From: a bacterium
GTDB lineage: Bacteria; Bacillota; Clostridia; Lachnospirales; Lachnospiraceae
Assembly (NCBI GenBank): GCA_022774325.1
Contig: JALFNN010000095.1
Span: forward strand, 1 to 36,701
Reading direction: 5' to 3'
DNA length: 36,701 nucleotides
Every line of letters starts with the position of its first letter. Position 1 is the stretch's first letter. Under the pieces are notes generated by a model. The model did not search any database and had not been told where the DNA came from. It saw only the letters and a list, made by a program, of their open reading frames with translations. Below are positions 1 through 8,490 of this stretch, one piece after another. Made by a program: the position numbers and the translations under genes.

Positions 1-777
1 AAAGGAACCTATGGCATGGTCGGCGTTGTGGAAAAAGGATATGGGGATGTCAAATTCACGGCCAGAAGCAACGGAGGACACGCGAGCGCACCGAAGAAGA
101 ATTCTCCGCTTGTTCGTCTCGGAAAATTTATGGTAGATGTAGAAAAACACAGCCCGTTCGTGAACAAATTCACACCGACACTGGATGAAATGTTCCGGCG
201 CTGCGCTCCGAATATGGATTTTGGAATGAAAGTAATCTTTGCCAATATGTGGCTGTTCAAGCCGCTTCTGGAGAAATTACTTCCATCTATCAACTCCGTG
301 GCAGGCGCGATGATCCACACGACACTCGCATTCACCACGGCAAAAGGATCCGATGGCCTGAACGTACTCCCCCAGGAGGCCTATGTGACCGGCAATATGC
401 GTTTCAGCCATCACCAGCCGAATGAAGAGAGCATCAAAGCCGTGAGCGAAATCGCAAAGAAATATGATATCGAGACAGAAATCATCTGCCAGGATCCGCC
501 ATGCCCGATCGTAGATTATAACAGCAATGCATTCCGTCTTGTAGAAGAAACAGCAAAAGAAATGTATCCGGGAATCGGTATCTGCCCGTATATCATGACC
601 GGCGGAACCGACGCAAAATACTATTCCGAAGTCAGCAAAAACTGTATCCGCTTTGCGCCGCTGTACATCGATGGGCAGCAGTACGGAAGCATTCATGCGT
701 TGAACGAGAATATTTATCAGGGGACACTTCCGATGGGAGTTGACTTTTATAAGAATGTGGTGAAGAAGAGTCGGTAG
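1..777 (+). CDS. M20 family metallopeptidase, C-terminal part (5' truncated by window)
   Basis: The reading frame is open from base 1 (KGTYGMVGVV...), so the gene starts upstream of the window; an ATG at 16 is internal. The visible part covers the M20 dimerisation domain and the end of the catalytic domain. GGHASAPKKNSPL is the dimerisation-domain histidine loop typical of M20 enzymes. MTGGTDAKYYSEV followed by SIHALNENI matches the C-terminal substrate and metal-ligand histidine region. The overall look (GHASAP, GTDAKYY, FAPLYID) is closest to the carboxypeptidase S / PM20D1-like branch, which hydrolyses peptide or N-acyl amino acid bonds with a di-zinc centre. That centre's N-terminal ligands lie outside the window and cannot be checked. 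The protein is probably cytoplasmic. A 34-base gap separates it from the next gene, so co-transcription is possible. The family call is firm; the substrate is unknown. Confidence 0.88.
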   Translation, partial: KGTYGMVGVVEKGYGDVKFTARSNGGHASAPKKNSPLVRLGKFMVDVEKHSPFVNKFTPTLDEMFRRCAPNMDFGMKVIFANMWLFKPLLEKLLPSINSVAGAMIHTTLAFTTAKGSDGLNVLPQEAYVTGNMRFSHHQPNEESIKAVSEIAKKYDIETEIICQDPPCPIVDYNSNAFRLVEETAKEMYPGIGICPYIMTGGTDAKYYSEVSKNCIRFAPLYIDGQQYGSIHALNENIYQGTLPMGVDFYKNVVKKSR

Positions 778-811
778 TCAGCCCTTGATGAAATAAGAGG
801 TAATTGGATCT

Positions 812-1825
812 ATGGAACCATACTATTACAACAAGATGACAAAACAGCAGCAGGGGGCATACCATGCAATCCTTCAGGGGGTGCTTGCAATTTCAGATGA
901 ATTTCAGATTCCCCGACTGGAAGCAGAAGACCTTTACAACGTGTTCTTCCGCCTTCGCCTCGACCACCCGGAAATATTCTGGGTGCCCGGCTATAAATAC
1001 AAATATTATCCGGATTCACCCAATCTCATATTTGTCCCGGAGTATCTGTTCGAAAAAGGGAAAATTAAAGAGCATCAGAAAGCCATGAAGGCGAGAGTTG
1101 ACAAATTAGTACGCCCGGCAATGAATTTGCCCGAGTGGGACAAAGAGAAATACATACACGATTTTATCTGTGAAAATATACATTATGATAAGCTGAAAAA
1201 GCCATATTCCCATGAAATCATCGGTCCGCTTGGACAAGGTGTCGGGGTATGTGAGGGTATTGCAAAGTCAGTAAAGATTTTGTGTGATGCACTGGGAATC
1301 TGGTGCATCATTACAGTCTGCGGCAACAACCCGGATAAGGGGATTAAATATCGCCATACATGGAATATTGTGAAAATCGGTGGAAAATATTATCATCTGG
1401 ATGCAACGTTTGATAATACGCTTGGAAAGGATGAAGTGCGTTACGATTATTTCAACCTGGATGATAAAAGTATCTTTCGGGATCATGAGCCTTTGATCGT
1501 ACCGGCACCGGCCTGTATAGATGGGGATCATTTTTATTATAAAGAAAAGAAATTATCATTTACCAAAAAGGAAGAGGTATATAAGAGAGCGCTTCAGGCG
1601 GCGAAGAAAGGGAAAATGTTCACATTCCACTGGCGAGGAGGATATTTGACGAAAACGGTACTCGAAGAACTGTTGGAGTTGATCCAAAAGGCAGGAGAAG
1701 AGAAAGGAAAACGAGCAAAGATCAGCCTGAACTGGTCACAGGCAGTCATCCGATTCGCGTTTACGGAAAAAATTGGTCAGGCGGAAGTTGTGGTGGAAGA
1801 AGCAAATGAAGGAGAACTGGAATAG
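812..1825 (+). CDS. Transglutaminase-like cysteine protease-fold protein
   Basis: This 337-residue protein has a transglutaminase-like core at about residues 110-210. The expected Cys-His-Asp triad is visible: Cys147 in GVGVCEGIAKS, His182 in YRHTWNIVKIGGKYYHLD, and Asp197 in HLDATFDNT. No signal peptide or membrane segment is seen, so it is probably cytoplasmic, unlike the secreted members of the superfamily. The ATG at 812 follows an AGAGG about 11 bases upstream, a slightly long spacing; an in-frame ATG at 836 is an alternative. The C-terminal ~100 residues are charged and unassigned. Its TAG stop shares one base with the GTG start of the next gene, so the two are almost certainly translated together. 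Members of the fold act as peptidases, deamidases or amide transferases; which applies here cannot be told from sequence. Confidence 0.8.
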   Translation: MEPYYYNKMTKQQQGAYHAILQGVLAISDEFQIPRLEAEDLYNVFFRLRLDHPEIFWVPGYKYKYYPDSPNLIFVPEYLFEKGKIKEHQKAMKARVDKLVRPAMNLPEWDKEKYIHDFICENIHYDKLKKPYSHEIIGPLGQGVGVCEGIAKSVKILCDALGIWCIITVCGNNPDKGIKYRHTWNIVKIGGKYYHLDATFDNTLGKDEVRYDYFNLDDKSIFRDHEPLIVPAPACIDGDHFYYKEKKLSFTKKEEVYKRALQAAKKGKMFTFHWRGGYLTKTVLEELLELIQKAGEEKGKRAKISLNWSQAVIRFAFTEKIGQAEVVVEEANEGELE

Positions 1826-2772
1826 TGGATGCATTAGCTATGCTGCAGGAACTTCTGGAACAGGATCAATTTGAACTGGTGTTTCGGGAAAAGCAAGAAA
1901 AGGCAGACAAGGACATTCGTCTTGTTTATTTGATGAATGATGCGGTGGAGAGCTTTCTGGTGTTTAAAAATGCAAGGATGACCGGGGAGTACCGGAAAGA
2001 CTATGAAGGAGAGCTGGAAGCCTCCATCAGCCATAATGGTAAGGAGTATATTTTGATTGTACGCCAGGGAAATTCAGTGGTCACTCTGTTTTTTGATGAT
2101 ATATTTCCAGAGGTACATCTTTATGATTATGGAGAAATCGGACATTTCTGGGTACGGGGATACGAATATCTCAGACAGCTGGAGTATCGGATCGCAATCT
2201 TAAGAGATAAATTGTATTATCTGGGGGAGGAATTCTGCACGCCCAAGGAGCGAGAATTAGCTGCATTGTCGGAATTCCCGCCGTTGAATTATTGCTGTTA
2301 TCCGGCGGTTCCGAATCAATATATTGTACCGAGAGAAGATGGATGGAGACCATCCGAAGAGGCAATCACGGTGATGGAAGAATTGGCCGGCAAGGTGAAT
2401 GATAAGCGAATGAAGCGGATCCTCAGATTTTATCGAAGATATCCTCTTTCGACGGTGGCTAAAGAGATCGCACGAATGCTGCACCGGAATGCGCATGCAG
2501 AATTGGTGGATTTATTAAATAAGAGATTAAAAGAAGAATCTGCAGTATATCCGAGGCGCTCATTCGGAGAAGAAGATCAAAAATATATGGCGTTGATTGA
2601 GAAGGTGAAAAAGAGGCAGGAAGAACTGAAACTTCAGGGGCAGGAATCTGTGCTTCTCCGAGAAGAACCTTTTGTGAATGTGAAAGACGGGATTAATTTT
2701 CAGGTACATTTGATGATCTGGGAGAAGGGGATCGTGAATAGGAAAGTGGTAGTGGAGAGTTATGAATTATAA
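1825..2772 (+). CDS. Hypothetical protein coupled to the transglutaminase-like gene
   Basis: I do not recognise this 315-residue protein. The GTG start at 1825 overlaps the TAG stop of the previous gene by one base. An ATG at 1840 is a possible alternative start, but coupling favours the GTG. The sequence is soluble and rich in Glu, Lys and Arg, with no signal peptide, membrane helix or clear catalytic motif. The N-terminal half alternates hydrophobic and charged residues and looks like mixed alpha/beta. Residues from about 170 on are helical and basic (KRMKRILRFYRRYP). The end (FQVHLMIWEKGIVNRKVVVESYEL) looks like a closing beta hairpin. The tight coupling suggests it works with the transglutaminase-like protein, as partner, substrate or inhibitor; this is inference only. 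Confidence 0.7.
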   Translation: MDALAMLQELLEQDQFELVFREKQEKADKDIRLVYLMNDAVESFLVFKNARMTGEYRKDYEGELEASISHNGKEYILIVRQGNSVVTLFFDDIFPEVHLYDYGEIGHFWVRGYEYLRQLEYRIAILRDKLYYLGEEFCTPKERELAALSEFPPLNYCCYPAVPNQYIVPREDGWRPSEEAITVMEELAGKVNDKRMKRILRFYRRYPLSTVAKEIARMLHRNAHAELVDLLNKRLKEESAVYPRRSFGEEDQKYMALIEKVKKRQEELKLQGQESVLLREEPFVNVKDGINFQVHLMIWEKGIVNRKVVVESYEL

Positions 2773-2802
2773 TGGGCAAGTGTTAGGAAAACGATTGTGG
2801 TG

Positions 2803-2845
2803 ATATGAGTGAGTGTCTATGTACCCGTCCCCTAGTCACTTATAG
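2803..2845. repeat. Possible REP-like GTCCCC element
   Basis: The gap between the hypothetical gene and the TetR gene contains GTACCCGTCCCC, flanked by imperfect inverted arms (ATGAGTGA on the left, TCACTTAT on the right). Short GTCCCC-bearing hairpins of this sort occur as REP elements mobilised by RAYT (TnpA_REP) transposases in many bacteria. Only one copy is present in this window, so the repeat status is a guess from appearance. Confidence 0.25.
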
Positions 2846-2884
2846 AAAAAAACAATAAAAATGTCGAAATATCAAGTTAATCAA

Positions 2885-2914
2885 TTGGACTTCTGCCCCG
2901 AAAAACGATAAAAT
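2885..2914 (+). promoter_or_regulatory. Putative sigma-A promoter of the TetR-type regulator
   Basis: TTGGAC at 2885-2890 and TAAAAT at 2909-2914 are separated by 18 bases. They lie about 30 bases upstream of the regulator's start codon in an AT-rich stretch. The match is moderate and the spacing acceptable. Confidence 0.4.
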
Positions 2915-2941
2915 AATATCAAAAGGGTGGGATGAGGAAGT

Positions 2942-3481
2942 ATGTTAAAGCCCGATACGAAAGGAGTTCTGGCTAATTCAGTAAAGGAACTTCTTAAAGA
3001 AAATTCGTTTACCGATATAGGTGTTCAGGACATTGTACGATACAGTCGAGTATCAAGAACAGCATTTTATAATCACTTCAAGGATAAATATGATCTTGTC
3101 TGCTGGATTTACAGGACAGATGCAGACCAGATCTGCAAAGGGTTTACTGGCGAAAACTGGAGGAAATATCATACCAGACTTCTTGAGTATATGTTAAAGG
3201 AACGGGATTATTATATCAACGTTTCTTCTTATCATGGGCAAAATTGTATAGAAGATTATGTGACTGATTATGCGGTGGCATGTATGGAAAGCCATTTGAA
3301 ACGAGAGCTGGGAGTTTGCGAACTTTCGGAAGAAGTTATGATTTCACTTTATATGTGGAATTTGACAAGAACGACAGTAATTTTCAGGTGGATACGTTCG
3401 AAGGATAACAGAAGTCCTAAAGAAATAACACAACTGATATGCGGTTGTATACCGGAGCCAATCAGTGCATTCTATCATTAG
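2942..3481 (+). CDS. TetR/AcrR family transcriptional regulator
   Basis: This 179-residue protein has an N-terminal TetR helix-turn-helix at about residues 10-55: SFTDIGVQDIVRYSRVSRTAFYNHFKDKYDL, interrupted here only for reading, with the characteristic recognition helix ending in FYNHFKDKYDL. The C-terminal ligand and dimer domain, rich in aromatic residues and Cys, resembles the DhaS-like subgroup (FKDKYDLVCWIY). A GAGG sits 6-7 bases before the ATG. It lies directly upstream of the peptide importer operon in the same direction, separated by a strong inverted repeat. The simplest reading is that it controls that operon and perhaps itself, with an imported compound or breakdown product as effector. 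This is inferred from position only. The family assignment is secure. Confidence 0.88.
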   Translation: MLKPDTKGVLANSVKELLKENSFTDIGVQDIVRYSRVSRTAFYNHFKDKYDLVCWIYRTDADQICKGFTGENWRKYHTRLLEYMLKERDYYINVSSYHGQNCIEDYVTDYAVACMESHLKRELGVCELSEEVMISLYMWNLTRTTVIFRWIRSKDNRSPKEITQLICGCIPEPISAFYH

Positions 3482-3545
3482 TTTATGGGAAATATGTGAA
3501 GAGTTTCAAGAAACTGCGGATCATATTTCCCATAAACTTTTTATT
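3480..3545 (+). terminator. Terminator-like 17-bp perfect inverted repeat after the TetR gene
   Basis: The arm AGTTTATGGGAAATATG (3480-3496) is perfectly complementary to 3522-3538 and is followed by TTTTTATTA. The 25-base loop holds a smaller AGTTT/AAACT hairpin. The left arm includes the last two bases of the regulator's TAG stop. It fits a rho-independent terminator separating the regulator from the importer operon. Confidence 0.7.
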
Positions 3546-3623
3546 ATACACCTAATCAATGCCATAGAAGCTTTACATTTCGCGCTATTTGTTAACCTTA
3601 TGAACAACAAGGAATGTTTGTAA

Positions 3624-3676
3624 ATTCCGATTTCTATGAATTCCTTTTATAATCAAAGTGATATTTAGGTTATACT
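3624..3676 (+). promoter_or_regulatory. Putative promoter/operator region of the importer operon
   Basis: TATAAT at 3648-3653 is a consensus -10 box, but the matching -35 position (TTCCGA, 3625-3630) is poor, so an activator or a different start is possible. A second -10-like TATACT lies at 3671-3676. GGAAT at 3611-3615 and ATTCC at 3624-3628 form an inverted pair, and a further ATTCC is at 3640-3644. These overlap the -35 area and could bind the upstream TetR protein. This is a suggestion from pattern only. Confidence 0.35.
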
Positions 3677-3727
3677 CTCGCAGAAGATGCAGACAAACTG
3701 GTGAGAGACAAAAAGGAGGATACTTTT

Positions 3728-5323
3728 ATGAAGAAAAGAATCTTAGCAATCTTTCTTGCATCGGTTATGGCAGTAGGTTTGATTGCCGGATGTGGTGGAA
3801 AGAGTGAAGAGAAGACAACAGACACAAAAGAAGAGACACAAAAGGAAGAAGCAACTGGAGAAAAAATTGAAGGCGGTTCCATTGTTCGAGCAATGCCTAC
3901 AGACATTTCAAGCTTAAATATCCTATACGAAACAGGTGATGAAGGAATGACTATGTTAAAACCTGTTTATGATCCGCTTTATATTGTTTCAAAAGATGGT
4001 GTTCGTTACTATCTTGCTGAAAGCCATGAAGTATCTGATGATGGACTTACGATTACAGTAAAGCTTCGCGACAATTTGAAATGGCATGATGGAGAGAGTA
4101 TCACAACAGACGATGTACTGTGGAATTTTGAATTTCGTATGAATCCTGATAATAAATCAAGCAGTGGAACGAAAGTAAATCAGAAACCAGTTACAGTTGA
4201 AAAGATTGATGAATTGACATTTTCTGTGAAACTTCCAGAAGTTTCTGCTTCGTACGTGGCAACTCTCGGATCAATGAAACTGATTCCGAAACATGTCTAT
4301 GAAGGAGAGGAAAACATAGCTTCTTCAGCATTGAACACTACACAGGGTGTTGGTTCTGGTCCATATAAAGTAAAAGAATGGAAAAAAGGCGAAAGTCTCA
4401 CACTTGAAAAATTTGATGATTACTATCGCGATGTTAATCTTGATACAGTTATATTTAAAATTATGCCAAATGAAAGTGCACAGGAAATTGCATTTGAAAA
4501 TGGAGAGTTGAATATTATTCGTGTATCTACCATTGACAAGTATGAAAAATATGCTGCAAATGACAATTATGAAATGGTAACATTGGACGAAGGCAGAATC
4601 AACTACATGGGATTTAATTCGAACAGTGAATTGATGAAAAACATTGAAGCCAGAAAAGCAATTGCGACGGCTTTAGATGTTCCTGCAATTGTAGAAGGAG
4701 CATATGGTTCTGACGACATTGCCGTTCCGGCGAAAACTGTTTTCTGTGATCAGAATTTCTATTATGAAGATATTGATGGATACAAACATGATCTTGAAGA
4801 AGCAAAAAAACTGGTAAAAGAAGCCGGACTTGAAGGAAAAACACTTCAGCTTGTTTATAACTCAAGCCGTGCAAATATGGAAGACTGTGCATTAATTATC
4901 CAGCAGCAGTTGAAAGAAGTTGGTATTAACGTTGAAGTAACTGGTTATGAAACACAAGGATTTTTTGAAAAATTCTTCTATACTGATTTAGGAGATTGGG
5001 ATTTAGGATTGAATGGTTATTCAACAAATGGAGACAATCAGGGAGATGAGTACATGTTTAGTAATCAGGGATTTTTAAGTAAAAACTTATGTACAACTGA
5101 TGAAATTGCCGATTTGTGGAATAAAGGAGATGCAACAACCGATCCAGAAGAACGTGCTCAGATTTATGCCGAATTACAGCAACAGATTAAAGATGCATAT
5201 ACAATGGTTCCGATCTCTGACTGCAACTTCATTTTAGCTGTAGACAAGCATCTAAAAGGATGTGATGCGATTAATGTAGTACCGGTATTCGAAGACTATA
5301 CACAGCTTTACATGACAAATTAA
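3728..5323 (+). CDS. Extracellular solute-binding lipoprotein, family 5 (peptide/nickel type)
   Basis: This 531-residue lipoprotein is the substrate receptor of the importer that follows. The start at 3728 is chosen because a strong AAGGAGG lies 7-8 bases upstream and the protein then begins with a classic lipoprotein signal peptide (MKKRILAIFLASVMAVGLIAGC) with lipobox LIAGC and lipidated Cys22. An acidic, Thr-rich linker follows (to about residue 45). Family 5 features include the LRDNLKWHDGESITTDDVLWNFEF segment, broken here only by hidden line numbering, and PKHVYEGE, GSGPYKVKEWKKGE and SSRANMEDCALIIQQQLKEVGINVE. These are the standard positions of OppA/DppA-like receptors. It is likely anchored on the outer face of the membrane. 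A hairpin after the gene should give more receptor than permease. The ligand is unknown; peptides are the default. Confidence 0.9.
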   Translation: MKKRILAIFLASVMAVGLIAGCGGKSEEKTTDTKEETQKEEATGEKIEGGSIVRAMPTDISSLNILYETGDEGMTMLKPVYDPLYIVSKDGVRYYLAESHEVSDDGLTITVKLRDNLKWHDGESITTDDVLWNFEFRMNPDNKSSSGTKVNQKPVTVEKIDELTFSVKLPEVSASYVATLGSMKLIPKHVYEGEENIASSALNTTQGVGSGPYKVKEWKKGESLTLEKFDDYYRDVNLDTVIFKIMPNESAQEIAFENGELNIIRVSTIDKYEKYAANDNYEMVTLDEGRINYMGFNSNSELMKNIEARKAIATALDVPAIVEGAYGSDDIAVPAKTVFCDQNFYYEDIDGYKHDLEEAKKLVKEAGLEGKTLQLVYNSSRANMEDCALIIQQQLKEVGINVEVTGYETQGFFEKFFYTDLGDWDLGLNGYSTNGDNQGDEYMFSNQGFLSKNLCTTDEIADLWNKGDATTDPEERAQIYAELQQQIKDAYTMVPISDCNFILAVDKHLKGCDAINVVPVFEDYTQLYMTN

Positions 5324-5340
5324 TAACTAATTAAAACTGT

Positions 5341-5391
5341 AAAAGAAGGGGTTGGAAGAACGGAATGTTTCTCACAGTCCCTTCTTTTTTT
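5341..5391 (+). terminator. Attenuator-like hairpin between receptor and permease genes
   Basis: AAAAGAAGGG (5341-5350) pairs with CCCTTCTTTT (5379-5388), and the right arm runs into a T tract ending at 5391. A partial terminator here is common in binding-protein operons and would raise receptor levels over the membrane components. Confidence 0.6.
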
Positions 5392-5405
5392 GAAAAGGAG
5401 ACAAT

Positions 5406-6374
5406 ATGAGAAGGTATATTGTAAAAAGAATCTTGCAAATGATACCAGTAATTATACTTGTGTCAATCTTTTCGTTCATGATTATTCATTTTGCACCGGG
5501 AGATCCGATAAATATGTATATCAGGCAAGATATGACACAGCAGGAAATTGATGAGCTCCGCGTAGATTTGGGATTAGATGGCACAATCGCAGAACAGTAT
5601 CTGGCATGGTTGTCAAATATTTGCAGAGGAAACTGGGGAAATTCATTGATTAATCATCAACCAGTTGCAAAACAGATTTTTGAAAAACTTCCTGCAACAT
5701 TGCTTTTAATGGGGACGTCATTTGTTTTGTCAATTTTAATGTCAATTCCACTTGGTTTGGTGTCTGGAATGAGAAAAAATAAGGCTGCAGACCAGTTTAT
5801 CAGCATATTTGCATATATTGGAATCTCTATTCCCGCTTTTTGGCTTGCGTTAATGTTGATAATCATCTTTTCGCTGAACTTGCACTGGCTTCCCAGTAAT
5901 GGAATGAGAACAGTAGGAAGTAATTCGGTTCTTGATATTTTGTGGCATTTAATTCTGCCCGGGATCGTATTAAGCGTAGGGAATACAGCAGTATTTACAC
6001 GATATATTCGTTCTAACACCATTACTCAGTTGGAAGAAGAATATGTTCTGACAGCAAAAGCCAAAGGTGTTTCAAAAAGACGAATTATGACAGGACATGT
6101 TTTGAAAAATTGTTTGCTTCCAATTATTACTATTGCAGGTATGAATCTTGCCAGTCTGGTTACCGGCTCCTTTATCATTGAATCAGTTTTTGGATGGCCA
6201 GGCATGGGAACTCTCGGAATGAGCGCTATTAATTCAAGAGATTACCCAATGATCATGGGATTTACAATGTTGTCTTGTGTAATTTTGATTATAGGAAATT
6301 TCATTGCGGATTTATTATATGGGGTGGCAGATCCACGAATTAAGCAGGAGGTAAAAAAAATACATGAATCTTGA
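5406..6374 (+). CDS. ABC transporter permease, OppB/DppB type
   Basis: This 322-residue integral membrane protein is the first of two permeases. It opens with MRRYIVKRILQMIPVIILVSIFSF, the usual OppB/DppB first helix, then FAPGDPINMYI. It carries about six transmembrane segments. The cytoplasmic coupling loop reads EYVLTAKAKGVSKRRIMTGHVLKN, the EAA-type motif of this family that docks on the ATPase. The C-terminal part has the typical ESVFGWPGMGTLGMSAINSRDYPMI segment. An AAGGAG precedes the ATG by 7 bases. It should pair with the following OppC-like permease to form the translocation channel. The last 11 bases overlap the next gene. Confidence 0.92.
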   Translation: MRRYIVKRILQMIPVIILVSIFSFMIIHFAPGDPINMYIRQDMTQQEIDELRVDLGLDGTIAEQYLAWLSNICRGNWGNSLINHQPVAKQIFEKLPATLLLMGTSFVLSILMSIPLGLVSGMRKNKAADQFISIFAYIGISIPAFWLALMLIIIFSLNLHWLPSNGMRTVGSNSVLDILWHLILPGIVLSVGNTAVFTRYIRSNTITQLEEEYVLTAKAKGVSKRRIMTGHVLKNCLLPIITIAGMNLASLVTGSFIIESVFGWPGMGTLGMSAINSRDYPMIMGFTMLSCVILIIGNFIADLLYGVADPRIKQEVKKIHES

Positions 6375-7302
6375 TAATGATAAAATAATATTGGAGGAAA
6401 TAGAAAAAGAAGATGCATTTGATCCTGCAAATCGTGAAAATAAAGTGCAAGATGAAATTTATGAGAGAGGCATCTTCTATAATCTTCTGATGAGTTTAAA
6501 AGAAAACAAATTGGCAATCATCTGTTTGATTATTTTAATTATTATTATAATTGCCTCACTTCTTGCACCACTTTCCCCATATGATCCAGATGCAATGGAT
6601 TTAAGGAGTAAGCTTTTACTGCCAAATAAAGAACATTTCTTTGGTACAGATAATTTAGGGCGAGATTACTTTACGCGCGCTTTGTATGGGGGGCGTGTAT
6701 CATTGACTGTGGGGTTTTTCTCGATGTTGGTTTCAGTCATAGTGGGAACCATATATGGAACTATAAGTGGATATATAGGTGGTACAATAGACAATTTAAT
6801 GATGCGTGCAGTAGATATTTTCATGTCTGTTCCAAGTTTTCTCCTGATTATCATAATTAATTCATTCCTTTCGCCAAGTATGTTTACTATGGTTGTTATT
6901 ATTGGTATGTTCTCATGGATGGGAGTTGCCAGAATCGTACGTGCGGAGACAATGTCTTTAAAAGAAAGAGACTTTGTTCTTGCTGCTAAAAATATGGGGG
7001 CAGGAAATATGGAAATTATGCTCATACATATTATTCCCAATATGATACCATCGATTATAGTTGCCGCAAGTATAAGTATAGCTAGAGCCATTTTAACAGA
7101 GTCTTCTTTGAGTTTTCTTGGATTCGGAGTAAAACTTCCGATGTCTTCCTGGGGGAGTATGCTTCAGAATGCGCAATCTCAGATTATGGATGTGCCAACA
7201 TTAGCCTTGTTCCCAGGAGCATTAATATTATTAACAGTACTTAGTTTTAATGTCCTTGGAGATGTTTTACGAAACGCATTAGAACCTAAAATGGTAAAAT
7301 AA
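6364..7302 (+). CDS. ABC transporter permease, OppC/DppC type
   Basis: This 312-residue second permease has a ~45-residue cytoplasmic N-terminal extension, then the OppC hallmark LAPLSPYDPDAMDL and FGTDNLGRDYFTRALYGGRVSL after the first helix. The EAA loop is LKERDFVLAAKNMGAGNMEIMLIHIIPN. The C-terminal segment has LSFLGFGVKLPMSSWGSMLQ, diagnostic for OppC/DppC. It overlaps the preceding permease gene by 11 bases and has AGGAGG upstream, so translation is coupled. It is very AT-rich compared with genes outside the operon. The family is certain; the transported compound is not. Confidence 0.92.
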   Translation: MNLDNDKIILEEIEKEDAFDPANRENKVQDEIYERGIFYNLLMSLKENKLAIICLIILIIIIIASLLAPLSPYDPDAMDLRSKLLLPNKEHFFGTDNLGRDYFTRALYGGRVSLTVGFFSMLVSVIVGTIYGTISGYIGGTIDNLMMRAVDIFMSVPSFLLIIIINSFLSPSMFTMVVIIGMFSWMGVARIVRAETMSLKERDFVLAAKNMGAGNMEIMLIHIIPNMIPSIIVAASISIARAILTESSLSFLGFGVKLPMSSWGSMLQNAQSQIMDVPTLALFPGALILLTVLSFNVLGDVLRNALEPKMVK

Positions 7303-7314
7303 AGGAGTAAAAAT

Positions 7315-8490
7315 ATGACGGATAAAGAGTTGCAGGAATATGTTGTAAAAATGCGCAGACATTTTCACAAATATCCGGAACTTGGACTAAAAGAAGAAAA
7401 GACAAGTGCAAGAATACAAAAAGAGTTGGAAGAATTTGGATATAATGTCAAAAGATTTCAAAAGTGCCCTACAGGAATTATTGCTGAGATCCATGGCAGA
7501 AAACCCGGAAATAATATTGTAGCACTCCGGGCAGACATGGATGCTTTACCAATACAGGAGGAAAGCGGTGAATCTTTTTCTTCGAAAAATGCAGGTGTTA
7601 TGCATGCATGTGGACATGATGCACATGTCGCTATGCTTTTGGGAGCTGCCCGATTGTTAGCAGAGGCGGCAGATGATTTTGGCGGTACAGTTCGCCTTTT
7701 ATTTGAACCGGCAGAAGAATTTGCCGGGGCCGGAAAACAGATGTTGGCTGAAGGTGCTTTAGACGGGGTTGAAACAGCTTTTGCGATTCATGTTCAAGAA
7801 GGAATTCCTACGGGGAAAATCCGGGTACAAGAGGGGATTTGTATGGCTGGAGCAGGGTTCTTTTCACTTACTGTTAAAGGAAAAGGCGGACACGGTTCAG
7901 CGCCAGACTGTGGTATTGATGTGATTCCGGCGGCATCAGCTATTGTAATGAACTTACAGACGATTATAAGCAGAGAAATAAGTCCACTAGACTCGGCAGT
8001 TGTATCTGTTGGAACGTTTCATGCTGGAACAAAAGCAAATATTATTGCAGATGAAGCGCAACTTACAGGATCTTTAAGATATTACAGCAAGAAAATTCAA
8101 GAGCAGTTGCCGGTGGCTGTAAGACGTGTAGTTGAGTCTACTGCTGCTGCTTATCGTGTTCAGACAGATTTAATTTGCCAGTGTGGTCTGCCGCCGGTAA
8201 TCAATGATGCAAATTGCAGTCGTTTGGCAACAGAGTGTGCAGTTGCGTTAATGGGACACAAATGTCTTTATGAGGGAAATCCTTCCACAGGTTCTGATGA
8301 TTTTGCCTATTATCTGGAAAAAGTTCCAGGTGTATATGCGTTTTTAGGAGTTGGAAATGAATCGGAAGAAGAACGAAGTCCGGCACATAGCAGTGGCTTC
8401 AAAATTGACGAAAGTATGCTGTATTTTGGAGCACGCATGTATACAGAATATGCATTGCGTTATTTGAAAGGGAGAAATTCAGATGAATAA
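7315..8490 (+). CDS. M20D family amidohydrolase (N-acyl amino acid / hippurate hydrolase type)
   Basis: This 391-residue enzyme belongs to the M20D group that cleaves N-acyl amino acids (hippurate, acetyl-amino acids, IAA conjugates). Metal-binding and catalytic motifs are intact: RADMDALP near residues 72-79, MHACGHDAH at 96-104 with Cys99 and His101 as likely ligands, and EPAEEFAGAG at about 131-140 holding the catalytic glutamate. The dimerisation domain carries GKGGHGSAPDCG. GSDDFAYYLEKVPG and PAHSSGF near the end complete the site. No signal peptide is present, so it acts on imported substrate in the cytoplasm. Its place between the permease and ATPase genes, with an 8-base overlap into the latter, strongly suggests that the importer brings in its substrate. 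Related B. subtilis enzymes (YxeP, SndA) deacetylate N-acetyl S-substituted cysteines, a parallel relevant to the lyase gene downstream. Confidence 0.88.
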   Translation: MTDKELQEYVVKMRRHFHKYPELGLKEEKTSARIQKELEEFGYNVKRFQKCPTGIIAEIHGRKPGNNIVALRADMDALPIQEESGESFSSKNAGVMHACGHDAHVAMLLGAARLLAEAADDFGGTVRLLFEPAEEFAGAGKQMLAEGALDGVETAFAIHVQEGIPTGKIRVQEGICMAGAGFFSLTVKGKGGHGSAPDCGIDVIPAASAIVMNLQTIISREISPLDSAVVSVGTFHAGTKANIIADEAQLTGSLRYYSKKIQEQLPVAVRRVVESTAAAYRVQTDLICQCGLPPVINDANCSRLATECAVALMGHKCLYEGNPSTGSDDFAYYLEKVPGVYAFLGVGNESEEERSPAHSSGFKIDESMLYFGARMYTEYALRYLKGRNSDE

